Assembly (NCBI RefSeq): GCF_001864835.1 | Contig: NZ_MJGI01000021.1 | Location: 36,044-88,004, forward strand | DNA length: 51,961 nt | Origin: Curtobacterium sp. MCBA15_001 | GTDB lineage: Bacteria > Actinomycetota > Actinomycetes > Actinomycetales > Microbacteriaceae | Direction of reading: 5' to 3' | In this document: positions 8,964 to 18,678 of the stretch, piece by piece | Position numbering within the stretch: position 1 is the first letter of the stretch | Layout: every line of letters begins with the position of its first letter | Made by a program: the position numbers and the translations under genes | The notes under the pieces: model-generated | The model's input: the letters and a program-made list of their open reading frames with translations, nothing else | Database searches by the model: none | What the model was told of the DNA's origin: nothing

Positions 8964-10835
8964 CTACTCCGGTTCCGTCGTCTTCTCGCCGACCACCTGC
9001 TCGTCGCTCGCCTTCGCGCCCTCGGCGCCGTCGCTCCGGCCACCGCCGACGACCACGTCGTCCTCCTCGAAGCCGAAGGCGATGTCCGGCGCCTCGAGTC
9101 GGACCCGGTCGGCCGACGCGTCGTCGGGCTCGAGCTGCGACGCACGCTCGGCGGCGACGCGCTTGAGGTAGTTGGCGACCTCGGCCTCGGTGGTCTCCTG
9201 GTCCCAGCCGAGCACGTCGGCCATCAGCTTCGCGGCGACGGGGGCTGCGGACTCGCCGCGGTCCCAGGCCTCGATCGAGATGCGGGTGCGGCGGGCGAGC
9301 ACGTCCTCCAGGTGGAGGGCACCCTCGTGCGAGGCGGCGTAGACGACCTCGGCCCCGATGTAGTCGTCGGCCCCGGGGAGCGCCTCGGCGAGGGCCGGGT
9401 CCGCCTTCACCAGGTCGAGCACCTCGGTCGCGAGGGTGCCGTAGCGGTTCAGCAGGTGTTCGATCCGCACCTTGTGCACGCCGAACGTCTTCGCCGTGCG
9501 GCCGCGCCGGTTCCACGCCGCCGGGTAGCCCTCGGCACCGAGCAGCGGGATGTCCTCGGTCGTCGACGCGGGGATCCGGCCGTCCATGGCGGCCACCGCC
9601 TCGTCGATCGCGTCCTTGCCCATCACCCGGTAGGTGGTCCACTTGCCGCCGGCGACGACGACGAGACCCGGGGCGGTGTGCGTGACGACGTGCTCGCGGC
9701 TGAGCTTCGACGTGACGTCGGACTCCCCCGCCAGCAGTGGGCGCAGGCCGGCGTAGACGCCCTCGACGTCCTCGCGTGTGAGCGGGACCCGCAGCACCTT
9801 GTTGACGTGCTCGAGGATGTAGTCGATGTCGGCGGCCGTCGCAGCGGGGTGGGCCTTGTCGAGGTACCAGTCGGTGTCGGTGGTCCCGACCAGCCAGTGC
9901 CGACCCCACGGGATGACGAACAGGACGCTCTTCTCGGTCCGCAGGATCATGCCCATGTTCGACTGGAAGCGGTCGCGGGGCACGACCAGGTGCACGCCCT
10001 TGGACGCCCGCACCTTGAACTGTCCGCGGGTGCCGACCATCGCCTGGGTGTCGTCGGTCCACACCCCGGTCGCGTTGACGACCTGCTTGGCGCGGATGTC
10101 GAAGCGCTCGCCGGTCTGGATGTCGTGGGCGTGCGCGCCGACGACGCGCTCGCCGACCTTGATGAACCCCTCGATGCGGACCCGGGACGCGGCGTGGGCG
10201 CCGTACGAGGCCGCGGTGCGGACCAGCGATGCGACGTAGCGCGCGTCGTCGACCTGCGCGTCGTAGTAGGTCATGCCGCCGACGAACGCGTCCTTCTTCA
10301 GCGCGGGCATCGACTTGAGCACCTGCGTGCGGCTGAGGTGCCGGTGGTGCGGGACGCCGGGGGGACGGCCGCCGGACCAGCTGAAGGCGTCGTACATCGC
10401 CATGCCGATCCCGATGTAGAAGCGCTCCCACACGCGGTGGTTGAGCGGGTACAGGAAGCGGACGGGCTTGACCAGGTGCGGGGCGATCCGCTGCAGGAGG
10501 AGCCCGCGTTCGATCAGCGCCTCGCGCACCAGGGCGAAGTTGAGCTGCTCGAGGTACCGGATGCCGCCATGCACGAGCTTGGACGACCGGCTCGAGGTCC
10601 CCGAGCCCCAGTCGCGCGCCTCGACGATGCCGACGCTCAAGCCCCGGGTGACGGCGTCGAGGGCACTGCCGCCGCCGACGATCCCGCCGCCGACGACCAG
10701 GACGTCGAGCTCCTTCGTCTTCAACGCCTCGATCGCGTCGGCGCGTTCATCCGGTCCGAGCTTCGCCCGGGGGTCGAACCCCGCCGTGCCGAACGCACCG
10801 CTGGGTGTCTGCTTGCCCGAGACCGTCGTTGCCAT
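8964..10835 (-). CDS. glpD: Aerobic glycerol-3-phosphate dehydrogenase
   Basis: Membrane-associated FAD enzyme that oxidises glycerol-3-phosphate to dihydroxyacetone phosphate and passes electrons to the quinone pool. 623 residues: an N-terminal Rossmann FAD motif VLVVGGGIVGGGSALDA, family motifs SSKLVHGGIRYL and GKWTTYR, and the C-terminal DAO_C domain (about 440-560) followed by an acidic tail. ATG 10835 was chosen because GGAGG lies six bases upstream; a GTG ten codons earlier has no ribosome binding site. No glycerol facilitator or kinase is nearby, so the gene is probably expressed alone. Confidence 0.95.
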   Translation of the reverse strand: MATTVSGKQTPSGAFGTAGFDPRAKLGPDERADAIEALKTKELDVLVVGGGIVGGGSALDAVTRGLSVGIVEARDWGSGTSSRSSKLVHGGIRYLEQLNFALVREALIERGLLLQRIAPHLVKPVRFLYPLNHRVWERFYIGIGMAMYDAFSWSGGRPPGVPHHRHLSRTQVLKSMPALKKDAFVGGMTYYDAQVDDARYVASLVRTAASYGAHAASRVRIEGFIKVGERVVGAHAHDIQTGERFDIRAKQVVNATGVWTDDTQAMVGTRGQFKVRASKGVHLVVPRDRFQSNMGMILRTEKSVLFVIPWGRHWLVGTTDTDWYLDKAHPAATAADIDYILEHVNKVLRVPLTREDVEGVYAGLRPLLAGESDVTSKLSREHVVTHTAPGLVVVAGGKWTTYRVMGKDAIDEAVAAMDGRIPASTTEDIPLLGAEGYPAAWNRRGRTAKTFGVHKVRIEHLLNRYGTLATEVLDLVKADPALAEALPGADDYIGAEVVYAASHEGALHLEDVLARRTRISIEAWDRGESAAPVAAKLMADVLGWDQETTEAEVANYLKRVAAERASQLEPDDASADRVRLEAPDIAFGFEEDDVVVGGGRSDGAEGAKASDEQVVGEKTTEPE

Positions 10836-10898
10836 CTTCGCCTCCGCTGCCGTTGCGAGCGGCACCGAAGCGTCACCCGCGCCGTGCGGGTGCCACCG

Positions 10899-12020
10899 TC
10901 ACTGCTGGTGGTACGGCGCCACGACCACTTCTACTCGCTGGAACTCCTTGGCGTCGGAGTACCCCGTCGTCGCCATCGACCGGCGCAGGGCACCGACGAT
11001 GTTCGCGCGGCCGTCCCACGTCGGGGTCGGACCGTTCAGCACGTTCTCGAGCGGCGCGATCGTGCCGACCTCGACACGACGGCCGCGGGGCAGCTCCGGG
11101 TGGTGCGCCTCGGCACCCCAGTGGAAGCCGCCGCCGGGCGCTTCCGTTGCGCGAGCGAGCACCGTGCCGAGCATGACGGCGTCGGCGCCCATCGCGATCG
11201 CCTTGACGACGTCGCCGGCAGTGTCGAGGCCGCCGTCCGCGATGACGTGCACGTACCGGCCGCCGGACTCGTCCATGTAGTCACGACGGGCACCGGCGAT
11301 GTCGGCCACCGCGGTCGCCATGGGCGCGTGGATGCCGAGCGCGGCCCGGGTCGTGGACGCGGCGCCACCGCCGAAGCCGACGAGCACGCCGGCCGCACCG
11401 GTGCGCATGAGGTGCAGCGCTGCGGTGTAGGTCGAGGCACCGCCGACGATGACGGGGACGTCGAGCTCGTAGATGAACTTCTTGAGGTTGAGGGGCTCGG
11501 TGTTCTGCGACACGTGCTCCGCCGACACCGTGGTGCCGCGGATGACGAACAGGTCCACGCCGGCGTCGACGACGGTCTGCGAGAACTCCTGCGTGCGCTG
11601 CGGGCTGAGCGACCCGGCGACGGGGACGCCCGCGGCACGGATCTCGGCCAGGCGTGCGGTGATCAGCTCGGCCTTGACCGGCTCGGCGTAGATCTCCTGC
11701 ATGCGCTTGGTGACGTTGCCGTCGGTGAGCGTCTTGATCTCGTCGTAGAAGGGGGTCGGGTCCTCGTACCGGGTCCACAGCCCCTCGAGGTCGAGCACGC
11801 CGAGGATGCCCAGGCGCCCCATCTGGATCACCGTCGCGGGCGAGGACACCGAGTCCATCGGCGCCGCGAGGATCGGGGCCTCGAACGTGAAGGCGTCGAT
11901 CGACCACTGGACGTTGACGTCCTGCGGGTCGCGGGTGCGCCGCGAGGGAACCACCGCGATGTCGTCGAACGCGTACGCCCGACGTCCGCGCTTGCCTGCA
12001 CCGATCTCGACTTCACTCAC
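10899..12020 (-). CDS. guaB3: GuaB3-family IMP dehydrogenase-related protein
   Basis: 373-residue TIM-barrel protein of the IMPDH/GMPR fold. It has IAVVPSRRTRDP near the N-terminus and phosphate-binding glycines in IADGGLDTAGDVVKA. It lacks the two CBS domains and the Cys loop GxxCxTR of true IMP dehydrogenase (guaB at 16921); in its place is GVLVGFGGGAAS. Many actinobacteria carry this paralogue; I believe recent work links the GuaB3 family to GMP reductase activity, but that cannot be judged from this sequence. GTG 12020 is preceded by TAGGCT-N6, so the transcript is probably leaderless. Confidence 0.9.
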   Translation of the reverse strand: MSEVEIGAGKRGRRAYAFDDIAVVPSRRTRDPQDVNVQWSIDAFTFEAPILAAPMDSVSSPATVIQMGRLGILGVLDLEGLWTRYEDPTPFYDEIKTLTDGNVTKRMQEIYAEPVKAELITARLAEIRAAGVPVAGSLSPQRTQEFSQTVVDAGVDLFVIRGTTVSAEHVSQNTEPLNLKKFIYELDVPVIVGGASTYTAALHLMRTGAAGVLVGFGGGAASTTRAALGIHAPMATAVADIAGARRDYMDESGGRYVHVIADGGLDTAGDVVKAIAMGADAVMLGTVLARATEAPGGGFHWGAEAHHPELPRGRRVEVGTIAPLENVLNGPTPTWDGRANIVGALRRSMATTGYSDAKEFQRVEVVVAPYHQQ

Positions 12021-12026
12021 CCGGCA

Positions 12027-12032
12027 AGCCTA
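12027..12032 (-). promoter_or_regulatory. Putative -10 of leaderless guaB3 promoter
   Basis: TAGGCT, then six bases, then the GTG at 12020. Confidence 0.5.
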
Positions 12033-12115
12033 CCGGGCGGGGTGCGCGGGTGACACGGCGTGGGCGGGGGGGGCCGCGGGGCGCGTGGCGGTGCGGCGCC
12101 GGGCGGCGCCGCGGC

Positions 12116-12295
12116 TCAGCGCCGACGCCGGCGCTGCCGGAGCATCCGCAGCGTCAGACCGAGGCCGAGCGCCAACACGACGAGCACGACCAGCAGGGCG
12201 GCTGCGACCTTCACGAGCAGGGCCGCCCCGATGAAGAGGACGGCGAACACGACCCACACCAGCACGTCCATGGCGAGCGCCGCGATCCTGTCCAC
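12116..12295 (-). CDS. Small two-helix membrane protein, hypothetical
   Basis: A 59-residue protein almost entirely made of two hydrophobic segments (about 11-28 and 30-48) and ending in a run of five arginines. I do not recognise the family. Support for its being real is the GTG at 12295 preceded by TACCGT and seven bases, the leaderless signature used by many genes here, plus strong helix character and the positive-inside C-terminus. An alternative start is the ATG at 12271 (51 residues). It lies upstream of guaB3 on the same strand, 95 bases away. Confidence 0.55.
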   Translation of the reverse strand: MDRIAALAMDVLVWVVFAVLFIGAALLVKVAAALLVVLVVLALGLGLTLRMLRQRRRRR

Positions 12296-12368
12296 GTCGA
12301 GAACGGTACTCGCGTGGCGGAGCCGCACCGGGCCTCCCGTCCGGGTGCAGGGCGGACCGGGCATGCAG

Positions 12369-12413
12369 GAGCGGGGCCGTGCGGCGCGACAGCGACTGCG
12401 CACGACCCCGCTC
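12369..12413. terminator. Hairpin terminator after livF
   Basis: A 15-base arm at 12369-12383 pairs with 12399-12413 with a single C/A mismatch around a 15-base loop. It lies 46 bases beyond the livF stop on the minus strand, in DNA with no gene. There is no T-run, as is common in high-GC actinobacteria. Confidence 0.65.
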
Positions 12414-12458
12414 GATGCCGGTCCCGCCCCCACAGCGGCACCGGCGGGTCGACCCCCC

Positions 12459-13265
12459 CTACTTGGCGGCGTCGACGTCCTTGGCGAGCGTCCCGAGGTA
12501 GAGCTCGATGACCTTGGGGTCGTCGGCGAGCTCGCGCCCGGTGCCCGAGTACGCGTTCCGCCCCTGGTCCAGCACGTACCCACGGTCGCAGATCTGCAGG
12601 CACCGGCGGGCGTTCTGCTCGACCATGATGATCGACACGCCCGCCTTGTTGATGCGCCGGGTGCGGATGAAGGTCTCGTCCTGCCGCACCGGCGACAGCC
12701 CGGCGCTCGGCTCGTCGAGCAGCAGCACCTTCGGGTCCATCATCAGCGCGCGGGCCATCGCCACCGACTGCCGCTCACCACCCGAGAGCGACCCGGCCCG
12801 CTGGCCCCGCCGCTGCGCGAGCACCGGGAACAGGTCGTAGATCACCTCGAGCCGTTCGGCGAACTTCGACGGCCGCAGGTACAGCCCCATCTGCAGGTTC
12901 TCCTCGATGGAGAGCGAGGGGAAGACGTTGTTCGTCTGCGGGACGAAGCCGACGCCCGCCTGCACGAGCTTGTTCGCCTTCATGTTCGTGATGTCCTCGC
13001 CCTGCAGCGTGACCGAGCCTTCACGGACCGAGACCAGCCCGAACAGCGCCTTGAGGAGCGTCGACTTGCCCGCACCGTTCGGTCCGATGATGCCGATGAG
13101 CTCGCCCGGGTAGCACTCGAGGTCACAGCCGTTGAGGATGTTCACGCCGGGCAGGTATCCGGCGACGAGCCCGCTGGCCCGCATCACCGGTTCGACGGTG
13201 GCCGTCGCCCCACCGGTCGGACTGGAGGCTCGGCCCGCGTCCACGGGTCCGCTCGCGTCGGTCAT
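12459..13265 (-). CDS. livF: Branched-chain amino acid ABC transporter ATP-binding protein LivF
   Basis: 268 residues. After a divergent N-terminal tail of about 30 residues comes a LivF-type nucleotide-binding domain: Walker A GPNGAGKST, Q-loop GFVPQTNNVFPSL, signature LSGGERQSVAMARAL, Walker B VLLLDEPSAGLSP and the late IIMVEQN motif typical of LivF. It is the second ATPase of the HAAT-type importer. The ATG overlaps the livG stop by 4 bases and the gene is last in livHMGF, followed by a hairpin. The segment RQDETFIRTRRINKAG is somewhat divergent from the usual D-loop region. Confidence 0.93.
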   Translation of the reverse strand: MTDASGPVDAGRASSPTGGATATVEPVMRASGLVAGYLPGVNILNGCDLECYPGELIGIIGPNGAGKSTLLKALFGLVSVREGSVTLQGEDITNMKANKLVQAGVGFVPQTNNVFPSLSIEENLQMGLYLRPSKFAERLEVIYDLFPVLAQRRGQRAGSLSGGERQSVAMARALMMDPKVLLLDEPSAGLSPVRQDETFIRTRRINKAGVSIIMVEQNARRCLQICDRGYVLDQGRNAYSGTGRELADDPKVIELYLGTLAKDVDAAK

Positions 13266-14230
13266 CGGGTCGCCTTCCCGTCGTCGGCGGACTCCGCCGT
13301 GTCTGTGTGCGTGCTCGGTCCGTCGGTCGTCTGGTCTTCCTCGGCGACCTGCTCCGCGAGTTCCTCGTACGTCTCCTCGGTGAGGAGCGCGTCGTCACCG
13401 AGGTCGGTGTCGTGGTGCGCCCCGAGGTAGGCGTCGATGACGGCCTGGTCGTCCATCACCGTGCTGGCCGGGCCCTCGGCGACGACGCGACCCTCGGCCA
13501 TCACGACCACCCAGTCCGAGATGTGCCGGACCATGTGCATGTCGTGCTCGACGAACAGCACCGTCATGCCGTCGTCGCGGAGGGACTGGATGTGCCCGAG
13601 CAGCGACTGCGTCAACGCCGGGTTCACGCCGGCCATCGGCTCGTCGAGCATGATCATCGTCGGGTCGGACATCAGCGCCCGGGCCATCTCGAGCAGCTTC
13701 CGCTGGCCGCCCGACAACGATCCGGCGTAGTCGTCCTTCTTCTCGAGGAGCTTGAAGCGCGCAAGCAGGTCCTCGGCCTTCGCGGTGATCTCCCGCTCGC
13801 GCTTGGACCACAGCGGCTTGACCAGCGCGGCGAAGAAGTTCTCGCCCGGCTGGTCCTTGGCGCCGAGCAGCATGTTCTGCATCACCGTCAGGCGGGAGAG
13901 CGCCTTGGTGAGCTGGAACGTGCGGACCATGCCGGCCCGGGCGACCTTGGCCGCGCCGGTGTTGCCCAGCGTGGCCCCGTCGAAGACCCACGTGGCGTCC
14001 TTGCCGCTGGACGGCTTGTCGAAGCCGGTCAGCAGGTTGAAGAACGTGGTCTTGCCGGCACCGTTCGGCCCGATGAGCGCCGTGATCGAGCCGCGCTGGA
14101 CCTCGAGGTGGTCGACGTCGACCGCGGTCATGCCGCCGAACCTGCGGGTGATGTTGTCGACGGTGAGGATCGCGTCGGGCTTCGCGGCGCCCGGGGTGTG
14201 CGAGACCGTGCCGGTGGATGCGTCAGACAC
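13262..14230 (-). CDS. livG: Branched-chain amino acid ABC transporter ATP-binding protein LivG
   Basis: 322 residues: a LivG-type nucleotide-binding domain with Walker A GPNGAGKTT, FFNLLTGF, Q-loop, LSGGQRKLLEMARALM, Walker B MIMLDEPMAGVNP and VEHDM. An unusual acidic C-terminal extension (about 265-322, rich in D, E and T) has no counterpart in typical 250-residue LivG proteins. The start overlaps the livM stop by 8 bases, consistent with coupled translation. It energises import with LivF. Confidence 0.93.
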   Translation of the reverse strand: MSDASTGTVSHTPGAAKPDAILTVDNITRRFGGMTAVDVDHLEVQRGSITALIGPNGAGKTTFFNLLTGFDKPSSGKDATWVFDGATLGNTGAAKVARAGMVRTFQLTKALSRLTVMQNMLLGAKDQPGENFFAALVKPLWSKREREITAKAEDLLARFKLLEKKDDYAGSLSGGQRKLLEMARALMSDPTMIMLDEPMAGVNPALTQSLLGHIQSLRDDGMTVLFVEHDMHMVRHISDWVVVMAEGRVVAEGPASTVMDDQAVIDAYLGAHHDTDLGDDALLTEETYEELAEQVAEEDQTTDGPSTHTDTAESADDGKATR

Positions 14231-15209
14231 TGAAGGTCAGCTCCTTCTTGTTCCCCAGGAGTCCCTGTGGGCGGAAGACGATGAGCAGCATGAGCGCGAC
14301 GCCGACGAGCACGTAGGAGAACTGCTCCGCCTGCTGCGAGTTCATGATCGAGTTGGGGATGAAGTCGCCGGCCAGGGTACGGATGCCGAGCCGGACGACG
14401 AAGAACAGCACGGCACCGAGCACCGGGCCGAACACCGTCGCGGCACCACCGAGGATGAGCGCCGTCCAGATGAAGAACGTCATCGAGCGGCCCATCGCGT
14501 CCGGCTGCACCGAACTCGGCAGGACGTAGATGATGCCGGCCAGGGCACCGAGCGCCCCACCGAACACGAGCGCCTGCATCTTGTACGAGTAGACGCTCTT
14601 GCCGAGGGACCGGACGGCGTCCTCGTCCTCGCGGATGGCCTTCACGACACGGCCCCAGGGGCTGCGCATGAGCAGGAACAGGACGAGGGTGAAGAGCGCG
14701 ACCAGACCCCAGCCGACGATGCGGATCCACCAGCCGTTGACCCCGTTGTTGGAGTACGTGAACCAGAGGATCGTCGTGGTGCCGTCGGGCAGGAAGCTCA
14801 GCGCGTTGAACGGGTCGCGGTAGCTCGAGCCGGTGATGCCGTTCGAGCCACCGGTCGTCGAGGTCAGCAGACTCGACCGACCGACCATCCGGATGATCTC
14901 CGCCCCGGAGATCGTCACGATGGCCAGGTAGTCGCCGCGGAGCCGCAGCGTCGGGATGCCGAGGATGATCGCGAACACGATCGCGACGAGCAGGGCGACG
15001 AGGACGGCCATCCCGAAGGGCAGCCCGTTGGTGATCGAGATCGCGAAGCCGTAGGCACCGAGCAGCAGGAACGCCGCCTGGCCCATGTTCACCAGGCCGG
15101 TGAGGCCGAAGTGCACGTTGAGCCCGATCGCGGCGAGCGCGAACGCGGCCGTCGTGGGCGCGAGTGCCTCTTGTGTGAGGGCACTGAGGAGGTTGACGAG
15201 GTAGTCCAT
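14223..15209 (-). CDS. livM: Branched-chain amino acid ABC transporter permease LivM
   Basis: 328-residue permease with about eight to ten transmembrane helices and the LivM landmark LRLRGDYLAIVTI followed by the cytoplasmic coupling loop around SPWGRVVKAIREDEDAVRSLGKSVYSYK. It ends with FRPQGLLG, a family signature. ATG 15209 has AAGGGAG well placed and is preferred over a GTG eleven codons upstream that would run into livH. It follows livH by 13 bases. With LivH it forms the membrane channel for branched-chain amino acids or a related substrate. Confidence 0.94.
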   Translation of the reverse strand: MDYLVNLLSALTQEALAPTTAAFALAAIGLNVHFGLTGLVNMGQAAFLLLGAYGFAISITNGLPFGMAVLVALLVAIVFAIILGIPTLRLRGDYLAIVTISGAEIIRMVGRSSLLTSTTGGSNGITGSSYRDPFNALSFLPDGTTTILWFTYSNNGVNGWWIRIVGWGLVALFTLVLFLLMRSPWGRVVKAIREDEDAVRSLGKSVYSYKMQALVFGGALGALAGIIYVLPSSVQPDAMGRSMTFFIWTALILGGAATVFGPVLGAVLFFVVRLGIRTLAGDFIPNSIMNSQQAEQFSYVLVGVALMLLIVFRPQGLLGNKKELTFSV

Positions 15210-15222
15210 GGCGAACGCTCCC

Positions 15223-16662
15223 TTAGCCGATCCGCTCGGCACGGCCGAAGATGCCCTGCGGCCGGAACAGCAGGATGAGGATGAGGATGACGAGGGCCGT
15301 GGCGTACTTGAAGTCGCCCGGCAGCACGAGGTTGGTGAGCTCCACGACGACGCCGATGATCATCGACCCGACGAGGGCGCCGTACGCGGTCCCGAGGCCG
15401 CCCAGGGTGACGGCGGCGAACATGAGCAGCAGCAGCTGGAGACCGGTCTGCCAGTTCACGCCGTTCAGCACGAGCCCGAGCATCACGCCCGAGAGCCCGG
15501 CGAGACCGGCGGCGAGCGTCCACACGAAGCGGATGACCCGGTCGACGTCGATGCCCGAGGCCGATGCGAGTGCCGGGTTGTCCGACACCGCGCGGGTGGC
15601 ACGGCCGAAGCGGGTCTTGGCGAGGAACAGGCCGGTCGCGATGAGCACGGCGAGTGCGATGCCCATCGCGACGTAGGACTGCACCGTCAGCGTGACCCCG
15701 GCGAACGTCACCGTCTGCGGGTTCCCCTGCTGGATGCGCACGGTCGAGGCGCCGAAGAAGTACTGGAAGGCGTACTGCGCGGCGATCGACAGACCGATCG
15801 TCACGATCATCAGCTGCGTCAGGCTGATGCGCCGACGCCGCAGCGGCTTCCAGATGACCATGTCCTGGAAGTACCCGCTCGCCGCACAGAGCACCACGAC
15901 GATGACGCCCGCCAGCCAGATGTTGAGGCCGAGCTGGTTCGCGAACAGGTAGGCCAGGAGCCCGCCGAGCGTGACCTGCTCACCGTGGGAGAAGCTCGAC
16001 AGCCCGGTCGTGCCGTAGATCAGCGACAGCCCGATCGACGCGAGCGCGATGAGCAGCCCGAGCCGGATGCCGGACACGAACTGCTGCCAGGCACGGGCCG
16101 CCGTGACGCTCGAGGTCGCCTCGGAGGTGGTCGCGCCCTCTTGGTCGGAGAGCTGGAAGATCTGCCCGGCGTTGGCGTTGAGGTTCGCCTGCACCGTGCG
16201 CTCGGCGTCGGCCGCGTTGGTCAGGAACTGCCCCTTCGGCAGCGACTGCTGGTCGACGGTGACGCTGTACTGCCCGGCGGCCGGCACGCTCACGGACCAG
16301 CGGCCGGCGTCCGTGGTGGTCGACGTGGCGGAGAAGCCGGCCGGACCGGTGACGTCGACGTCGACGCCCACGGCGGGCTTGCGCTCCGAGTCGAGGATCG
16401 TGCCCTGGATGCACCCGTTCGTCGGGCTGACGGTGCAGGGCTGGGTGCTGGACGGTGCGGAACCGGTGCCGGTCGAGGCTGACGCCGACGCCGAGGGCGT
16501 CGCACCCGCGCCGATCGCCGGCGCACTGACCGCCCAGTCGATGAGGAAGGTCGCCAGGAACGCCGTGACGAGCACGACGACGAGCACCAGTCGGCGACGG
16601 CCTGGCGCCCCGGGGCGGAACCGGCGCAGCAGCGCCGGCCCCGCAGGAGTGATGGATCCCAC
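15223..16662 (-). CDS. livH: LivH-type permease with fused N-terminal extracytoplasmic domain
   Basis: 479 residues, far longer than the usual LivH of about 300. Residues 192-479 are a standard LivH permease with GLSLIYGTTGLSSFSHGE, SLTQLMIVTIGLS, FGRATRAVSDNPALASASGID and a terminal FRPQGIFG. Before this lie a transmembrane helix (about 24-44), a low-complexity S/T/A/G linker (50-75), and a domain at about 76-140 with Cys76 and Cys84 and the pattern GTILDSERKPAVGVDVDVTG then TTTDAGRWSVSVP, which looks like a carboxypeptidase-regulatory-like beta-sandwich exposed outside the membrane. GTG 16662 has GAGAGG upstream. First gene of livHMGF. Confidence 0.9.
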   Translation of the reverse strand: MGSITPAGPALLRRFRPGAPGRRRLVLVVVLVTAFLATFLIDWAVSAPAIGAGATPSASASASTGTGSAPSSTQPCTVSPTNGCIQGTILDSERKPAVGVDVDVTGPAGFSATSTTTDAGRWSVSVPAAGQYSVTVDQQSLPKGQFLTNAADAERTVQANLNANAGQIFQLSDQEGATTSEATSSVTAARAWQQFVSGIRLGLLIALASIGLSLIYGTTGLSSFSHGEQVTLGGLLAYLFANQLGLNIWLAGVIVVVLCAASGYFQDMVIWKPLRRRRISLTQLMIVTIGLSIAAQYAFQYFFGASTVRIQQGNPQTVTFAGVTLTVQSYVAMGIALAVLIATGLFLAKTRFGRATRAVSDNPALASASGIDVDRVIRFVWTLAAGLAGLSGVMLGLVLNGVNWQTGLQLLLLMFAAVTLGGLGTAYGALVGSMIIGVVVELTNLVLPGDFKYATALVILILILLFRPQGIFGRAERIG

Positions 16663-16690
16663 GGAAGAGCCTCTCGTTCGGATGTGCAGG

Positions 16691-16760
16691 AACCTAGGGC
16701 GGATTTGTGTCGCAGGTGTTTCCGAAACGTTCCCTGTGTGATTCGTGCCGAAACTGTGAC
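16691..16760 (-). promoter_or_regulatory. livH promoter module with two 16-bp boxes
   Basis: Read on the minus strand, GTCAC-N6-GGCAC (16760-16745) and GAAAC-N6-GACAC (16722-16707) lie 38 bases apart. Ten bases after the second comes a -10-like TAGGTT (16696-16691). The same 70-base arrangement occurs before livJ at 18533-18602, about 61 percent identical by hand alignment without gaps. The boxes resemble the GlnR pattern gTnAC-N6-GaAAC, so nitrogen control is a hypothesis. The start codon is 28 bases further on. Confidence 0.55.
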
Positions 16761-16848
16761 CATGTGGAGGAAGCGACCCTGCGGGCGCGCCCCGGGCCTC
16801 CCGTCCGGCCTCTGCCGGTCGGAATGGGCGGTCGGTCGCGCGCGTTAG

Positions 16849-18423
<1,575 letters not shown>

Positions 18424-18440
18424 CGCACCCGGTCCGGATG

Positions 18441-18474
18441 ACGGCGGCGGTCCCCTCGGGGGCCGCCGCCGTTC
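18441..18474 (+). terminator. guaB terminator hairpin
   Basis: ACGGCGGCGG at 18441-18450 pairs perfectly with 18463-18472 around a C/G-rich loop, followed by TT. It lies 18 bases after the guaB stop. Confidence 0.8.
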
Positions 18475-18532
18475 TGCGTGGGAGCGACGCGCACGAGCGG
18501 GCGCGCGCGCACGTGTGCGCCTGCTCAGCTTC

Positions 18533-18602
18533 GTCACGGCTCGGTAACGAAACGTCCAGGTTCGGATTTCGTCACACGCGCGAAACACAATCGCCCTACT
18601 TT
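18533..18602 (+). promoter_or_regulatory. livJ promoter module with two GlnR-like boxes
   Basis: GTCAC-N6-GTAAC (18533-18548) and GTCAC-N6-GAAAC (18571-18586) lie 38 bases apart. Ten bases later comes a -10-like TACTTT (18597-18602). The second box matches the actinobacterial GlnR consensus gTnAC-N6-GaAAC exactly. The layout is the same, base for base in spacing, as before livH. The predicted leader to the livJ ATG is about 70 bases. Confidence 0.6.
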
Positions 18603-18678
18603 TGCCGCATCCCACACGGGGGCGTCGCACTCGACCCGATGCGACTCCAGGCCTCCGTGCCGAGAAAGGGTTCCACGG

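Noticed and set aside
7618..10431. 937-codon minus-strand frame spanning glpD and the ABC genes
   Set aside because: It reads a wrong frame of glpD and then antisense of two plus-strand genes; no family motifs.
10865..10893. GlnR-like box upstream of glpD
   Set aside because: GTCAC occurs but without a GAAAC-type partner at N6, so it does not match the liv module.
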